A DNA stretch of 58,949 nucleotides from Rhizobium sp. Q54 (GCA_945882615.1 CAMCWK010000018.1:1-58949), one strand, 5' to 3'. Positions 37,679 to 46,170 are shown, counted from the first letter of the stretch. The notes: generated by a model from the letters alone, not told the origin. Numbers and translations: made by a program.

Positions 37679-39120
37679 GCCCGATCTCCGACATCGTGAT
37701 GATGGGGGCGCGCGCACTGGCCGCGGCGATTGCGGCGCGTAAACTGTCCTGCGCCGACGTCATGACGGCGTATCTGGATCACATCGACCGCTTCAATCCG
37801 CAGGTGAATGCCATCGTTGCCTTGCAGGAGCGTGGCGATCTGATGGCACAGGCGCAGGAGCGCGATGCGCAATTGGCGCGCGGCGAAAGCATGGGCCCGC
37901 TGCACGGCCTGCCGCATGCGGTGAAGGATATTCTGGCGGTTAAGGGCATGCCCATGACCTATGGCTCGCCGATCTTCAAGGATTTCGTGCCGGCAGCGGA
38001 TTCGCTTCCGGTGGAGCGCATGCGCGCTGCGGGCGCGATCTTTGTCGGCAAGACCAACACCCCGGAATTCGCCCTGGGTTCGCACACTGTCAATCCGGTC
38101 TATGGCGCCACCCGCAATGCCTATGACCTGAACAGGTCGGCCGGTGGCAGCAGCGGCGGCGCGGCGGTGGCGCTGGCGCTGCGGATGTTGCCGCTGGCCG
38201 ACGGCACCGACTATGGCGGCAGCCTGCGCAATCCGGCGGGCTGGAACAATGTGCTGGGCTTTCGCACCAGCGCCGGCCTGGTGCCGATGGCGGGCGAGGA
38301 TGTCTGGTCGCCCAGCATCAGCGTCACAGGTCCGATGGCGCGCAGCGCCGCAGACCTAGCCTTGCTGCTGTCAGTGATGGCCGGGCATGACCTGCGCAGT
38401 CCCCAATCCTTGCCGGGTTCGGGGGAGCGGTTCCTCGAAAGTCTGGACCGCGATTTCAAGGGCGCGCGGATCGGCTGGCTTGGCAATCTGAACGGCTGGG
38501 CGCCGTATGAGCCCGGCGTGCTGGAGGTTTGCCAGAGCGCCCTTACGACGTTTGAAAGTCTGGGCGCGCGCGTCGAAGCCGTCATGCCCGAGGCATCCCC
38601 GGAACAGGCCTGGAAGGCCTTCATCAAGATACGCCAATGGCAGCAGGGCCCGAATTTCCAGATCCACTACAACAACCCGGCCCGCCGCGCCTTGCTCAAG
38701 CCCGAAGCGATCTGGGAGGTGGAAGAGAGCATGAAGCTGTCGGCCTTCGAGGTCGCCAATGCGTCGGCGGCGCGCACCCGCTGGTCGAACGCCGTCCAGC
38801 ATCTGTTCCACGACCATGATTTCCTGGTGATGCCGACCGCCCAGATCTTTGCTTTCGACATCGCCGAAGACTGGCCGCACGAGATCGCCGGGCAGGCGAT
38901 GCAGACCTATCACGAATGGATGAAGGCGGTCTGCCTGATCAGCCTGACGGGCTGTCCGTCGCTGGCGGTGCCGGCGGGCTTTGATGGCCGCGGGCTGGCG
39001 ATGGGCTTGCAGATCATCGCGCCCATTCACCACGAGATGGACTGCCTGAAACTGGCCCATGCCTATGAGGGCGCGAAAAACTGGGCGGCGGATGTGTTGC
39101 CGCCGCTGCTGCGCGCTTAA
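37675..39120 (+). CDS. Amidase signature family protein
   Basis: 481 residues from a GTG at 37675, inside the stop of the small gene; an ATG a few codons later (MMGARAL) is an alternative. The Ser-cisSer-Lys triad is visible: Lys84 in HAVKDILAVKG, Ser159 in SAGGSSGGAAV and Ser183 in DYGGSLRNPAG. The family hydrolyses amides, including aryl and acyl amides and, within GatA, Gln-tRNA. The remaining sequence fits the general amidase group and not GatA, because no gatB/gatC neighbour exists. The substrate is not evident. Its stop overlaps the convergent MucR-like gene by 4 bp. Confidence 0.9.
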   Translation: MSPISDIVMMGARALAAAIAARKLSCADVMTAYLDHIDRFNPQVNAIVALQERGDLMAQAQERDAQLARGESMGPLHGLPHAVKDILAVKGMPMTYGSPIFKDFVPAADSLPVERMRAAGAIFVGKTNTPEFALGSHTVNPVYGATRNAYDLNRSAGGSSGGAAVALALRMLPLADGTDYGGSLRNPAGWNNVLGFRTSAGLVPMAGEDVWSPSISVTGPMARSAADLALLLSVMAGHDLRSPQSLPGSGERFLESLDRDFKGARIGWLGNLNGWAPYEPGVLEVCQSALTTFESLGARVEAVMPEASPEQAWKAFIKIRQWQQGPNFQIHYNNPARRALLKPEAIWEVEESMKLSAFEVANASAARTRWSNAVQHLFHDHDFLVMPTAQIFAFDIAEDWPHEIAGQAMQTYHEWMKAVCLISLTGCPSLAVPAGFDGRGLAMGLQIIAPIHHEMDCLKLAHAYEGAKNWAADVLPPLLRA

Positions 39121-39545
39121 GTTTTGCGGCGCTTGCCCTTGGCCGTGCCGCCCTTGCCCAATCCGATCTTCTTGGCGAACTCGCTGCGCCGTGCGGCGTA
39201 ATTGGGCGCCACCATCGGATAGTCTGGGGCTAAGTTCCAGCGGGCGCGATAGTCGTCGGGCGACATCTTGTAGCGCGAGCGCAGATAACGCTTGAGCATC
39301 TTCAGCTTCTTGCCGTCTTCCAGGCAAACAATGTGGTCGGGCGTGACTGATTTCTTCACTGGCACGGCCGGAGGGCGGGGCGCAGTGGCGCCTTCGGGCG
39401 CGCGGGCAGAGAGCCCGCCCAGAGTGGCATGGACATTCTTGATGATGGCCGGCAATTCGCTGGCCGCCACCGGATTCTTGGCGACATAGGCCGCGACGAT
39501 CTCTGTCACCAGCTTGAGGATGTCCTCGTCGCTTTCCTTGCCCAT
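39117..39545 (-). CDS. MucR/Ros family transcriptional regulator lacking the zinc histidines
   Basis: 142 residues from the ATG at 39545 (MGKESDEDILKLVTEIVAAY). The DNA-binding region has VCLEDGKKLKMLKRYLRSRY, then KMSPDDYRARWNLAPDYPMV and APNYAARRSEFAKKIGLGKG, a clear MucR match. In Ros the zinc ligands are Cys-X2-Asp...His...His; here the Cys and Asp are present but the two histidine positions (KRHLxxHY in homologues) are Tyr and Arg. Zinc-free members are known in Mesorhizobium, so it may still bind DNA. MucR proteins are AT-rich-binding global regulators of surface polysaccharide, motility and virulence. Confidence 0.85.
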   Translation of the reverse strand: MGKESDEDILKLVTEIVAAYVAKNPVAASELPAIIKNVHATLGGLSARAPEGATAPRPPAVPVKKSVTPDHIVCLEDGKKLKMLKRYLRSRYKMSPDDYRARWNLAPDYPMVAPNYAARRSEFAKKIGLGKGGTAKGKRRKT

Positions 39546-39803
39546 GATCCTGCTGTTTCCTGTCCCGGTTCGGTTGTCGGTAAGGATAGCGGCACAATTG
39601 CGGCTACCAGCCCTCCCCACCCGCACCTTAAGGGAAGGACGGCAATAGCGGAAAGCTCAGGATTTACGGTACCTTGCAGGAAGGTCTTAATTTCGGGCCG
39701 GAAACGCTAGATTTGGTGCCGGGGAAGGGGTAATTCCGCCATTCCTGCGCGGGGGCGCTAGAAGCGGCCCCTGCAAGCGCAAAACTGCAAAGAGGCCTTT
39801 CGC

Positions 39804-41102
39804 ATGTCGGCTGCCGCCAATCCCCCGGACCGTAATCCCGGCTTTTTCACCAGCGATTTGCGATCCGCCGATTCGGCCGTATTCGCCAGCATCCAGGACG
39901 AATTGAACCGCCAGCGGGACAAGATCGAGCTGATCGCCAGCGAGAACATCGTCTCCAAGGCGGTTCTGGAAGCCCAGGGCTCGGTGCTGACCAACAAGTA
40001 TGCCGAAGGCTATCCCGGCAAGCGCTATTACGGCGGCTGCGAATATGTCGACGTCACCGAGCAATTGGCGATCGAGCGCGCCTGCAAGCTGTTCGATTGC
40101 AGCTTCGCCAATGTGCAGCCCCATTCCGGCGCCAATGCCAACCAGGCGGTGTTCTATGCGCTTCTCCAGCCCGGGGACACGTTCATGGGCCTCGACCTGG
40201 CGGCGGGCGGTCATCTCACCCATGGCCATCCGGCCAACTATTCGGGCAAGTGGTTCAAGCCGGTGCCCTATACGGTGCGCAAGGACGATCAGCGCGTCGA
40301 CATGGATCAGGTGGCGGCGCTGGCGCGCGAGCACAAGCCCAAGCTGATCCTGGCCGGGGGCAGTGCCTATGCCCGGCAGTTTGATTTCGCGGCCTTCCGC
40401 AAGATCGCCGACGAAGTCGGCGCCATCTTCATGGTCGACATGGCCCATTTCGCCGGCCTGGTGGCGGGCGGCGCCCATCCAAGCCCGATCCCGCACGCAC
40501 ATGTGGTCACGACGACGACACACAAGACGCTGCGCGGTCCGCGCGGCGGCATGATCCTGTCGTGCGACGAAGCGATCGGAAAGAAGATCAACTCGGCCGT
40601 GTTCCCGGGCCTGCAGGGCGGGCCCCTGATGCATGTCATCGCCGCCAAGGCGGTCGCCTTCGGCGAAGCGCTGAAGCCCGAGTTCAAGACCTATGCGAAG
40701 AATGTGGTGGAAAATGCCAAGGCCTTGGCCGAAGTGCTGAAGGACGGCGGTCTGGACATCGTCACCGGCGGCACCGACACCCATCTGATGCTGGTCGACC
40801 TGCGCCCCAAGGGCGCCAAGGGTCGCCCCACCGAACACGCGCTCGACCGCGCCGGCATTACCTGCAACAAGAATGCCGTGCCGTTCGACACCGAAAAAGC
40901 CGTGCTGACCTCCGGCATCCGGTTGGGCACCCCCGCCGGCACCACCCGCGGCTTTGGCGTCGCTGAATTCCGCGAAATCGGCAAGCTGATCGTGGAAGTG
41001 GTCGACGCCGTCGCCAAGAATGAAGACGGTGACGCACAGGTCGAGCAGAGCGTCGCCCGCCGCGTCAGTGAGCTCTGCGCCCGCTTTCCGATTTATCGAT
41101 AA
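39804..41102 (+). CDS. glyA: Serine hydroxymethyltransferase
   Basis: 432 residues. The PLP lysine is in [15 protein letters not shown] (about residue 241). Other signatures: [36 protein letters not shown] and [20 protein letters not shown] ([20 protein letters not shown]). It interconverts serine and glycine while forming methylene-tetrahydrofolate. A 9-bp gap separates it from nrdR, and the four genes glyA-nrdR-ribH-nusB appear to be one transcript. The 258-bp upstream gap shared with the mucR-like gene has no recognised riboswitch. Confidence 0.98.
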   Translation: MSAAANPPDRNPGFFTSDLRSADSAVFASIQDELNRQRDKIELIASENIVSKAVLEAQGSVLTNKYAEGYPGKRYYGGCEYVDVTEQLAIERACKLFDCSFANVQPHSGANANQAVFYALLQPGDTFMGLDLAAGGHLTHGHPANYSGKWFKPVPYTVRKDDQRVDMDQVAALAREHKPKLILAGGSAYARQFDFAAFRKIADEVGAIFMVDMAHFAGLVAGGAHPSPIPHAHVVTTTTHKTLRGPRGGMILSCDEAIGKKINSAVFPGLQGGPLMHVIAAKAVAFGEALKPEFKTYAKNVVENAKALAEVLKDGGLDIVTGGTDTHLMLVDLRPKGAKGRPTEHALDRAGITCNKNAVPFDTEKAVLTSGIRLGTPAGTTRGFGVAEFREIGKLIVEVVDAVAKNEDGDAQVEQSVARRVSELCARFPIYR

Positions 41103-41111
41103 GGACCCGCC

Positions 41112-41573
41112 ATGCGTTGCCCCTTCTGCGGACATGATGACAGCCAGGTGAAGGACTCGCGTCCTTCCGAAGACAATTCCGCCATTCGCCGCCGCCGCCA
41201 CTGCCCGGAATGCGGCGGGCGCTTCACCACCTTCGAGCGGGTGCAGCTGCGCGAACTGATTGTGGTCAAGAAGAACGGCCGCCGCGAGGCTTTCGACCGC
41301 GACAAGCTGGAACGCTCCATCACCCATGCGCTGCGCAAGCGTCCGGTGGAGCGTGAGCGGGTCGACCGCACCATCACCGGCATCGTGCGCCGCCTGGAAT
41401 CGATGGGCGAGAATGAGATTCCCGCCAATGTGATCGGCGAACTGGTGATGCAGGCGCTGGCCAGCCTCGACAAGGTTGCCTATGTCCGCTTTGCATCGGT
41501 TTATCGCAACTTCCGTGAGACGCGCGACTTCGAGGCGCTGATCGGCGAGCTCGAAGGCGATGACAAAGTTTGA
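41112..41573 (+). CDS. nrdR: Transcriptional repressor NrdR
   Basis: 153 residues. N-terminal zinc ribbon [10 protein letters not shown] with Cys3, Cys6, Cys31 and Cys34 ([14 protein letters not shown]), then an ATP-cone domain ([20 protein letters not shown]). It binds (d)ATP and represses ribonucleotide reductase operons at NrdR boxes. The gene is in the usual alphaproteobacterial place after glyA, but the riboflavin genes that commonly follow it are missing and ribH comes directly, after a 97-bp gap containing an inverted repeat. Confidence 0.97.
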   Translation: MRCPFCGHDDSQVKDSRPSEDNSAIRRRRHCPECGGRFTTFERVQLRELIVVKKNGRREAFDRDKLERSITHALRKRPVERERVDRTITGIVRRLESMGENEIPANVIGELVMQALASLDKVAYVRFASVYRNFRETRDFEALIGELEGDDKV

Positions 41574-41620
41574 TGATTGAACCCCATCCGCCCTTCGCAC
41601 CTAGTCGGTGCTACGGGCAT

Positions 41621-41653
41621 CTTCCCCTTGCCGTGCTTTGCACGAAGGGGAAG
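41621..41653 (+). repeat. Inverted repeat between nrdR and ribH
   Basis: CTTCCCCTT (41621-41629) pairs perfectly with AAGGGGAAG (41645-41653), and the inner CGTGC pairs with GCACG around a TTT loop. It could be a dispersed palindromic repeat or a transcription attenuator in the ribH leader. There is no T run, so a simple terminator is unlikely. Confidence 0.55.
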
Positions 41654-41670
41654 GCGGGCCTGAGTTTGTC

Positions 41671-42087
41671 ATGAATATTCTTGTCATTGACGCGCGTTAC
41701 CACACCGCCGTCGCCGACGCGCTGGTGGATGGCGCAACCGCGGCGCTGGAAAAGGGCGGCGCGCGCTTTGTCCGCGTCTCGGTGCCCGGCGTGCTGGAGA
41801 TTCCCGCCGCCATCGCCATCGCCGCCCAGTCCGGCAAGCCGTTCGATGGCTATGTCGCCTTGGGCTGCGTGCTGGCCGATACCCGCGTCGCCGGAACACT
41901 GTATGAGGAGACAGTGCGCGCTTTGATGCAATTGGGAACAACTGGCTTGGCCATCGGCAACGGCATCGTTCTGGCGGCGGATGAAGGCGCGGCGCTGGAT
42001 CAGGCCCAGACCATGGATGTCGGCGGCGATGCGGCGCGGGCCAGCCTGTCGCTGGTGACGTTTGCCCAGCGCGTGGGGCTTACATGA
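41671..42087 (+). CDS. ribH: Lumazine synthase (RibH) homologue with degraded active site
   Basis: 138 residues from the ATG at 41671 (MNILVIDARYHTAVADALVD). The fold is clearly 6,7-dimethyl-8-ribityllumazine synthase: VSVPGVLEIPAAIAIAAQSG, YVALGCVL, RALMQLGTTGLAIGNGIV and GGDAARASLSL. The usual GCVIRGETxH motif, which binds phosphate and holds the catalytic His, reads GCVLADTRVAGTLYEE (residues 65-80), with the Arg, Gly-Glu and His missing. The later Arg (QAxxRA) and the NKG lysine are also replaced (DQAQTMDVGG). Activity is therefore doubtful. It overlaps nusB by 4 bp. Either it has lost the job, with another RibH elsewhere, or the family tolerates this form. Confidence 0.85.
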   Translation: MNILVIDARYHTAVADALVDGATAALEKGGARFVRVSVPGVLEIPAAIAIAAQSGKPFDGYVALGCVLADTRVAGTLYEETVRALMQLGTTGLAIGNGIVLAADEGAALDQAQTMDVGGDAARASLSLVTFAQRVGLT

Positions 42088-42557
42088 CCAGCCAGGCCGA
42101 TGCCCGCCACGCCGCCCGTTTGGGCGCGGTGCAGGCGCTGTACCAGATGGAAATGTCGGGAGACGGCGCCGAGGAAGTGGCTGCCGAATTTGCCGAACAC
42201 CGCTTCGCGGAGTTGCCCGCAACGCCTGACGGCGAATTCTTTCATGCTGTCGTGAACGGCGTGCCGCAGCACCAGGTCGAGATCGACCGTGCCATTGCCG
42301 GTGCCCTGTCGGAGAAATGGAAGCTGGAGCGGGTGGATTCCATCCTGCGCGCGATCCTGCGCTGCGGCGTGTTCGAACTGGTGGCCCGCCGCGACGTGCC
42401 GGCCAAGGTGGTGATCGACGAATATGTCGCCGTGTCGGGCGCCTTCTTCGGCGGCGATGAGCCGGGCTTCGTCAATGCCGCGCTGGACACGATCGCGAAA
42501 CGCAAGCGTGCCCCGGAATTCGGCCTGCCGGTGCCGGAAGGCGAGCTCGACTTCTAG
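42084..42557 (+). CDS. nusB: Transcription antitermination factor NusB
   Basis: 157 residues, starting within the ribH stop. All-helical NusB fold with ARHAARLGAVQALYQMEMSG at the start, FFHAVVNGV, VDSILRAILRCGVFELVARR and DVPAKVVIDEYVAVSGAFFG at the end, matching the RNA-binding and NusE (S10)-contact surfaces. It functions in rRNA antitermination with NusE. In most alphaproteobacteria it lies right after ribH, as here. Confidence 0.95.
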   Translation: MTSQADARHAARLGAVQALYQMEMSGDGAEEVAAEFAEHRFAELPATPDGEFFHAVVNGVPQHQVEIDRAIAGALSEKWKLERVDSILRAILRCGVFELVARRDVPAKVVIDEYVAVSGAFFGGDEPGFVNAALDTIAKRKRAPEFGLPVPEGELDF

Positions 42558-42639
42558 TGCTTTCGCATTTGCGAACGGCTTGCGAGCGCTGTTGCCGCCA
42601 TGCGAGCATTCCTCAACGACAAAAGCTGAGGGGAAACAC

Positions 42640-43749
42640 ATGGACATCAAGAAGCGCGATTTTCTGCTGGCGGGCGCCGCCATCACCGCGGGCATGGCGG
42701 CAACTGCCGCGATGGCGCAGCCGGCAGCCAAGCCGGTCAATTCCGGCAAGCAGCCGTCATCGGTCGACCGCAACTACAAGCCGCGCCGCCTGAACAAGTG
42801 CATCGAGCTGTGGGAAGACGGCCAGCCCGCCTATTACACCGGCGCCGGCATGGGCCCGGGCGTGGACCCCTACGAACAGGGCAAGCGCATGTGCAAGACC
42901 TGGGCGGACGTCATTGCCTATGACATGGAGCATGGCACCTTCGACCTGAAGGAATTGCGCGAATTCATGCGCGGGCTCAAGGATGGCGGCGGTACGGCTT
43001 CGGGCCACAGAATTCCGACTGTTTTCGTCACGCCGCCGGTGATCGGCCTGGACGAAGCCTATGCCCGCGCCAACACCTGGGTGCTGGAGCAGATCCTCTG
43101 CACCGGCGTGATGGGACTCAATCTCTGCCATGCGCGTGATCCACGCGCGATCGAGACCTATATGCATATGGGCTGTCGCTATCCCTTCCTGGACACGCCT
43201 GGCTTGACCGCCAAGGTCAGGATGCAGGGCCTGCGCGGCAACAGCGCCAGCTATGCTGCCAATATCTGGGGTGTCTCCGGCGGCACCTACCAGCACATCG
43301 CCGATCTGTGGCCGCTCAATCCGCGCGGCGAGCTGATCTTCGGCGTCAAGATCGAAGACACCTATGCCAACAAGACCATGGGCCAGACGCTGGCGCTGCC
43401 GGGCATGGCCTTCGCCGAATGGGGGCCGGGCGACAACAACCTGTGGCTCAATGGTTATAACAGCGTCGCCGAAGGCGGCCTGTCCGGCCATCCGGTGGTG
43501 CGCGACGCCCAGGGACGGGTGATAGAAGATGTTTCCGCGCTGCCCAACATGGTTGCAGTGCGCCAGCAGGTGCTGGACCACTGCAAGAAGAACAACGTCA
43601 AGTTCCTCAATGCCGCCGAGACCGAACCGGGTCACAACAATGTGGTGCAGCAGATCAAGGACGGAACGATGCTGGTTGCGACCGGTGGCGGTGGCGAAGC
43701 CGTCGCCATCATGGGCCGCGAATACACCAAGCGTAAAATGCCGGTTTAA
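42640..43749 (+). CDS. Exported HpcH/HpaI aldolase-like protein
   Basis: 369 residues from the ATG at 42640, preceded by a strong GAGGGGAAA ribosome site. The first 27 residues (MDIKKRDFLLAGAAITAGMA then ATAAMAQ) look like a Tat-type or Sec signal with a KRDFLLAG twin-basic start. The mature part has KTWADVIAYDMEHGTFDLKE and PTVFVTPPVIGLDEAYARAN and the VLEQILCTGVMGLNL strand, resembling the HpcH/HpaI aldolase/citrate lyase fold, with possible metal-binding Glu and Asp residues downstream (FGVKIEDTYA). Export of such an aldolase is unusual, and the enzymatic role is unclear. The gene has its own intergenic region and an inverted repeat behind it. Confidence 0.75.
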   Translation: MDIKKRDFLLAGAAITAGMAATAAMAQPAAKPVNSGKQPSSVDRNYKPRRLNKCIELWEDGQPAYYTGAGMGPGVDPYEQGKRMCKTWADVIAYDMEHGTFDLKELREFMRGLKDGGGTASGHRIPTVFVTPPVIGLDEAYARANTWVLEQILCTGVMGLNLCHARDPRAIETYMHMGCRYPFLDTPGLTAKVRMQGLRGNSASYAANIWGVSGGTYQHIADLWPLNPRGELIFGVKIEDTYANKTMGQTLALPGMAFAEWGPGDNNLWLNGYNSVAEGGLSGHPVVRDAQGRVIEDVSALPNMVAVRQQVLDHCKKNNVKFLNAAETEPGHNNVVQQIKDGTMLVATGGGGEAVAIMGREYTKRKMPV

Positions 43750-43762
43750 GGCTTTATCCTTT

Positions 43763-43842
43763 CTGGCTCCACGCCCTTCGACAGGCTCAGGGTGAGGAGC
43801 CAGAAAAATTCCTCATGCTGAGCTTGTCGAAGTATGAAGGGC
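43763..43842. repeat. Palindromic intergenic repeat (REP-like, with nested hairpins)
   Basis: The sequence CTTCGACAGGCTCAGGGTGA is found inverted as CTCATGCTGAGCTTGTCGAAG (43812-43832), with three mismatches between arms. A second, inner dyad CTGGCTCC (43763-43770)/GGAGCCAG (43796-43803) surrounds the left arm. The GAGCTTGTCGAAG core is a dispersed palindromic repeat widespread in alphaproteobacterial intergenic regions, as far as I recall. It may double as a terminator between the aldolase-like gene and thiL. Confidence 0.75.
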
Positions 43843-43885
43843 GCGGCGGCTTGGGCTGCCGCGCCCTTTGCATTAGGCTGCAGCG

Positions 43886-44809
43886 ATGGATGAATTCGGC
43901 ATCATCGCCAAATACTTCGCGCCCTTGGCGGGCGAGGGGGCCTTCGGGCTCAAGGACGATGCCGCGCTTTTGGCGCACCGCCCCGGCCATGACCTGGTGG
44001 TGACCACCGACAGCATCACCGAAGGTGTCGATTTCTTCGGCTTCGATCCTTCGCCCAGCATCGCGCGCAAGGCGCTCAGGGTGAATTTCTCCGACCTGGC
44101 CGCCAAGGGTGCGGTGCCGGCGTACTATCTTCTGAACTTGTCCTTGCCACACACCGTCACGCCGGATTGGCTGGCGGGTTTCGCGCAAGGGCTGGCCGAG
44201 GACCAGAAGGAATTTGGCGTGACGCTGATGGGCGGCGATACCGGCGCCACCGACGGGCCACTTTCGATTGCGGTCACCGCTTTCGGCTTTGTGCCCAGCG
44301 GAAAAATGGTCCGGCGCAGTGGCGCGCGGGCAGGCGACCATGTCTATGTCACCGGCAGCATCGGTGACAGCGGCGGCGGACTGGCGATTTTCCGCCGGGA
44401 GAATCACAGTCTGTCCGATGCCGACCGTGACAGCCTGATCGCCCGGTATCGCGTGCCCGAGCCGCCAGTGACGTTCGCCTCTATGTTGCGCGATATCGCC
44501 CATGCCAGCATCGACGTCTCCGATGGCCTGATCGCGGACCTGGGCCATGTCGCATCCGCCTCTGGGGTTCGTATTGTGGTCGAGGGTGAGCGCGTGCCGC
44601 TGTCCGCGCCGCTCAGGGCGCTGTGGGGTGACAACACCCTGCAACGCGCCGTGACGGCTGGTGACGATTACCAGATCGCCTTCACCGCGCCGCCCGGTCT
44701 CACTGGACCCTTCACTCCTATAGGCCGGGTCGAAGCCGGGCAGGGCGTCGGCCTCACTCTAAACGGGGTGGAGCTTGCGCTTCCCAGCCGGGGTTACCGG
44801 CATTTTTAA
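43886..44809 (+). CDS. thiL: Thiamine-monophosphate kinase
   Basis: 307 residues. MDEFGIIAKYFAPLAGEGAF then GLKDDAALL is the ThiL opening with the ATP/Mg aspartates; VVTTDSITEGVDFFGFDPSP and GVTLMGGDTGATDGPLSIAV follow, then HASIDVSDGLIADLGHVASA and GDDYQIAFTAPP. It phosphorylates thiamine phosphate to thiamine diphosphate. The reading frame is complete with a good start. The gene lies between the palindromic repeat and the protease gene, and does not overlap either. Confidence 0.96.
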   Translation: MDEFGIIAKYFAPLAGEGAFGLKDDAALLAHRPGHDLVVTTDSITEGVDFFGFDPSPSIARKALRVNFSDLAAKGAVPAYYLLNLSLPHTVTPDWLAGFAQGLAEDQKEFGVTLMGGDTGATDGPLSIAVTAFGFVPSGKMVRRSGARAGDHVYVTGSIGDSGGGLAIFRRENHSLSDADRDSLIARYRVPEPPVTFASMLRDIAHASIDVSDGLIADLGHVASASGVRIVVEGERVPLSAPLRALWGDNTLQRAVTAGDDYQIAFTAPPGLTGPFTPIGRVEAGQGVGLTLNGVELALPSRGYRHF

Positions 44810-44833
44810 CAATAAGGGATCAGGCGAGGCGTT

Positions 44834-44849
44834 CCGGTTGAAACCGGAT
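44834..44849. promoter_or_regulatory. Inverted repeat between thiL and protease gene
   Basis: Perfect arms TCCGGTT and AACCGGA separated by GA, about 53 bp before the protease start. It could be an operator; there is no T run for a terminator. Confidence 0.35.
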
Positions 44850-44901
44850 GGCCTTCCGCGCTATCCCTTTGCTATCGGGGCAGGTTTTGTGGGGCGTTTC
44901 G

Positions 44902-46170
44902 ATGATCAAGACGGTTGCGAGCAGCGTTATAGCCTGGCTGCTGCTGGGCGGCGTTGCCGTGGCGCAAAGCACTTCGGATTTGTTTCCGGACCCGGATTCC
45001 GCAGCGAAAAACTCGGTGAAGCTGACGACCGTTCTGATGGCGATCCCGGCTGGGATGCCGTGGCTGACGCTGCGCAATGGCCTGTTTTGCAATAATGCAG
45101 TTGCTGTCCGAAACGCGACAGGCGGGCGCGAGCCGCAGGATCTTCCGCCCTATGTGGCGGCATTCAAAACGGAACTGGAGCGCGTGGGATACAAGGTGAT
45201 GTCCGACGACAAACTGTTCGACAGCGACTCCGTTTCGGCGGACTATCAGGTGGCCGCCGTGATTACCGATGCGCGTGTTGTTGCCTGTCTGAACAGCGGC
45301 GCCCTCTTGGAAGCCGGAAATCTGGGCGATGCCAGGGGCGACGGGTCCATGAAGATAGAGTGGCAGGTCTATTCGCCGTTGAGAAAACAGGTGGTGGCGC
45401 GGCTCAGCACCAATGGTTCGATAGAGCTCGAAAATACGATTGCTGGCGGCGTGGCGCAATTGATTACAGGCTCCTTCGCCAGTAACGCGCGGGAACTGGC
45501 AGCCAACGCCGAATTTCGTACCGCCGTGAACGCGCCCAAGGCTGCGCTTGCTGCCCAAGGCGTCCTGCTTCCCGGCCAGCAGGGCAAGATCAATCTGATC
45601 GGAAATCTGAAAGCGCCAACCCGCCCGATTGCTGAAGCGGTGGGAAGCGTCGTGACCCTGTTTGTCGGTTCGGCCAGCGGCTCCGGCGTGCTGGTTTCGG
45701 ATGACGGCTATCTCCTGACCAACGCCCATGTGGTCAGTGACGCCAAGGATGTGCGGGTGCGCTGGCCCGACGGCATCGAGACGGTCGGGCAGGTTACGCG
45801 GGTGGCCAAGGACCGCGACATTGCACTGGTCAAGACCAATGCGCGCGACCGCATACCGCTGGCTCTCAAGCGCGGCGCCGTCAGTCCGGGCCAGCGCGTC
45901 TATGCCATCGGCACGCCGCTGGACAAGACCTTCCAGGGCACGGTCAGCAGCGGCATCATCTCCGCCAACCGCATCATCGACGGGTTGCGCTATATCCAAA
46001 GCGACACGAACATCTTGCCGGGATCGAGCGGCGGCGCGCTGCTGGATGAAACGGGATCGGTGATCGGCATCGTGGTATCCGGCTATCAGAAAGACGGTCA
46101 GGCGGTGGGGCTGAACATGTTCATTCCCATCGGTGACGCCATGGATTTTCTGTCGCTGGAGCGGCAGTAG
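44902..46170 (+). CDS. Exported trypsin-like serine protease (S1C) with unknown N-terminal domain
   Basis: 422 residues from the ATG at 44902 (MIKTVASSVIAWLLLGGVAV), which opens a signal peptide ending AQ; the longer frame adds no signal. Residues 25-240 form a domain I do not recognise, with one cysteine pair possible (FCNN and ARVVACL). Residues 245-422 are a trypsin-like domain of DegP/HtrA relatives without PDZ: SASGSGVLVSDDGYLLTNAH with His276, KDRDIALVKT with Asp306, and LPGSSGGALLDE with Ser376, so the triad is intact. It should be a periplasmic protease whose specificity is set by the N-terminal part. It is not translationally linked to neighbours. Confidence 0.85.
   Translation: MIKTVASSVIAWLLLGGVAVAQSTSDLFPDPDSAAKNSVKLTTVLMAIPAGMPWLTLRNGLFCNNAVAVRNATGGREPQDLPPYVAAFKTELERVGYKVMSDDKLFDSDSVSADYQVAAVITDARVVACLNSGALLEAGNLGDARGDGSMKIEWQVYSPLRKQVVARLSTNGSIELENTIAGGVAQLITGSFASNARELAANAEFRTAVNAPKAALAAQGVLLPGQQGKINLIGNLKAPTRPIAEAVGSVVTLFVGSASGSGVLVSDDGYLLTNAHVVSDAKDVRVRWPDGIETVGQVTRVAKDRDIALVKTNARDRIPLALKRGAVSPGQRVYAIGTPLDKTFQGTVSSGIISANRIIDGLRYIQSDTNILPGSSGGALLDETGSVIGIVVSGYQKDGQAVGLNMFIPIGDAMDFLSLERQ

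Noticed and set aside
39687..41600. Long antisense frame over glyA and nrdR
   Set aside because: Same reason: the translation is a compositional shadow and the sense genes are certain.
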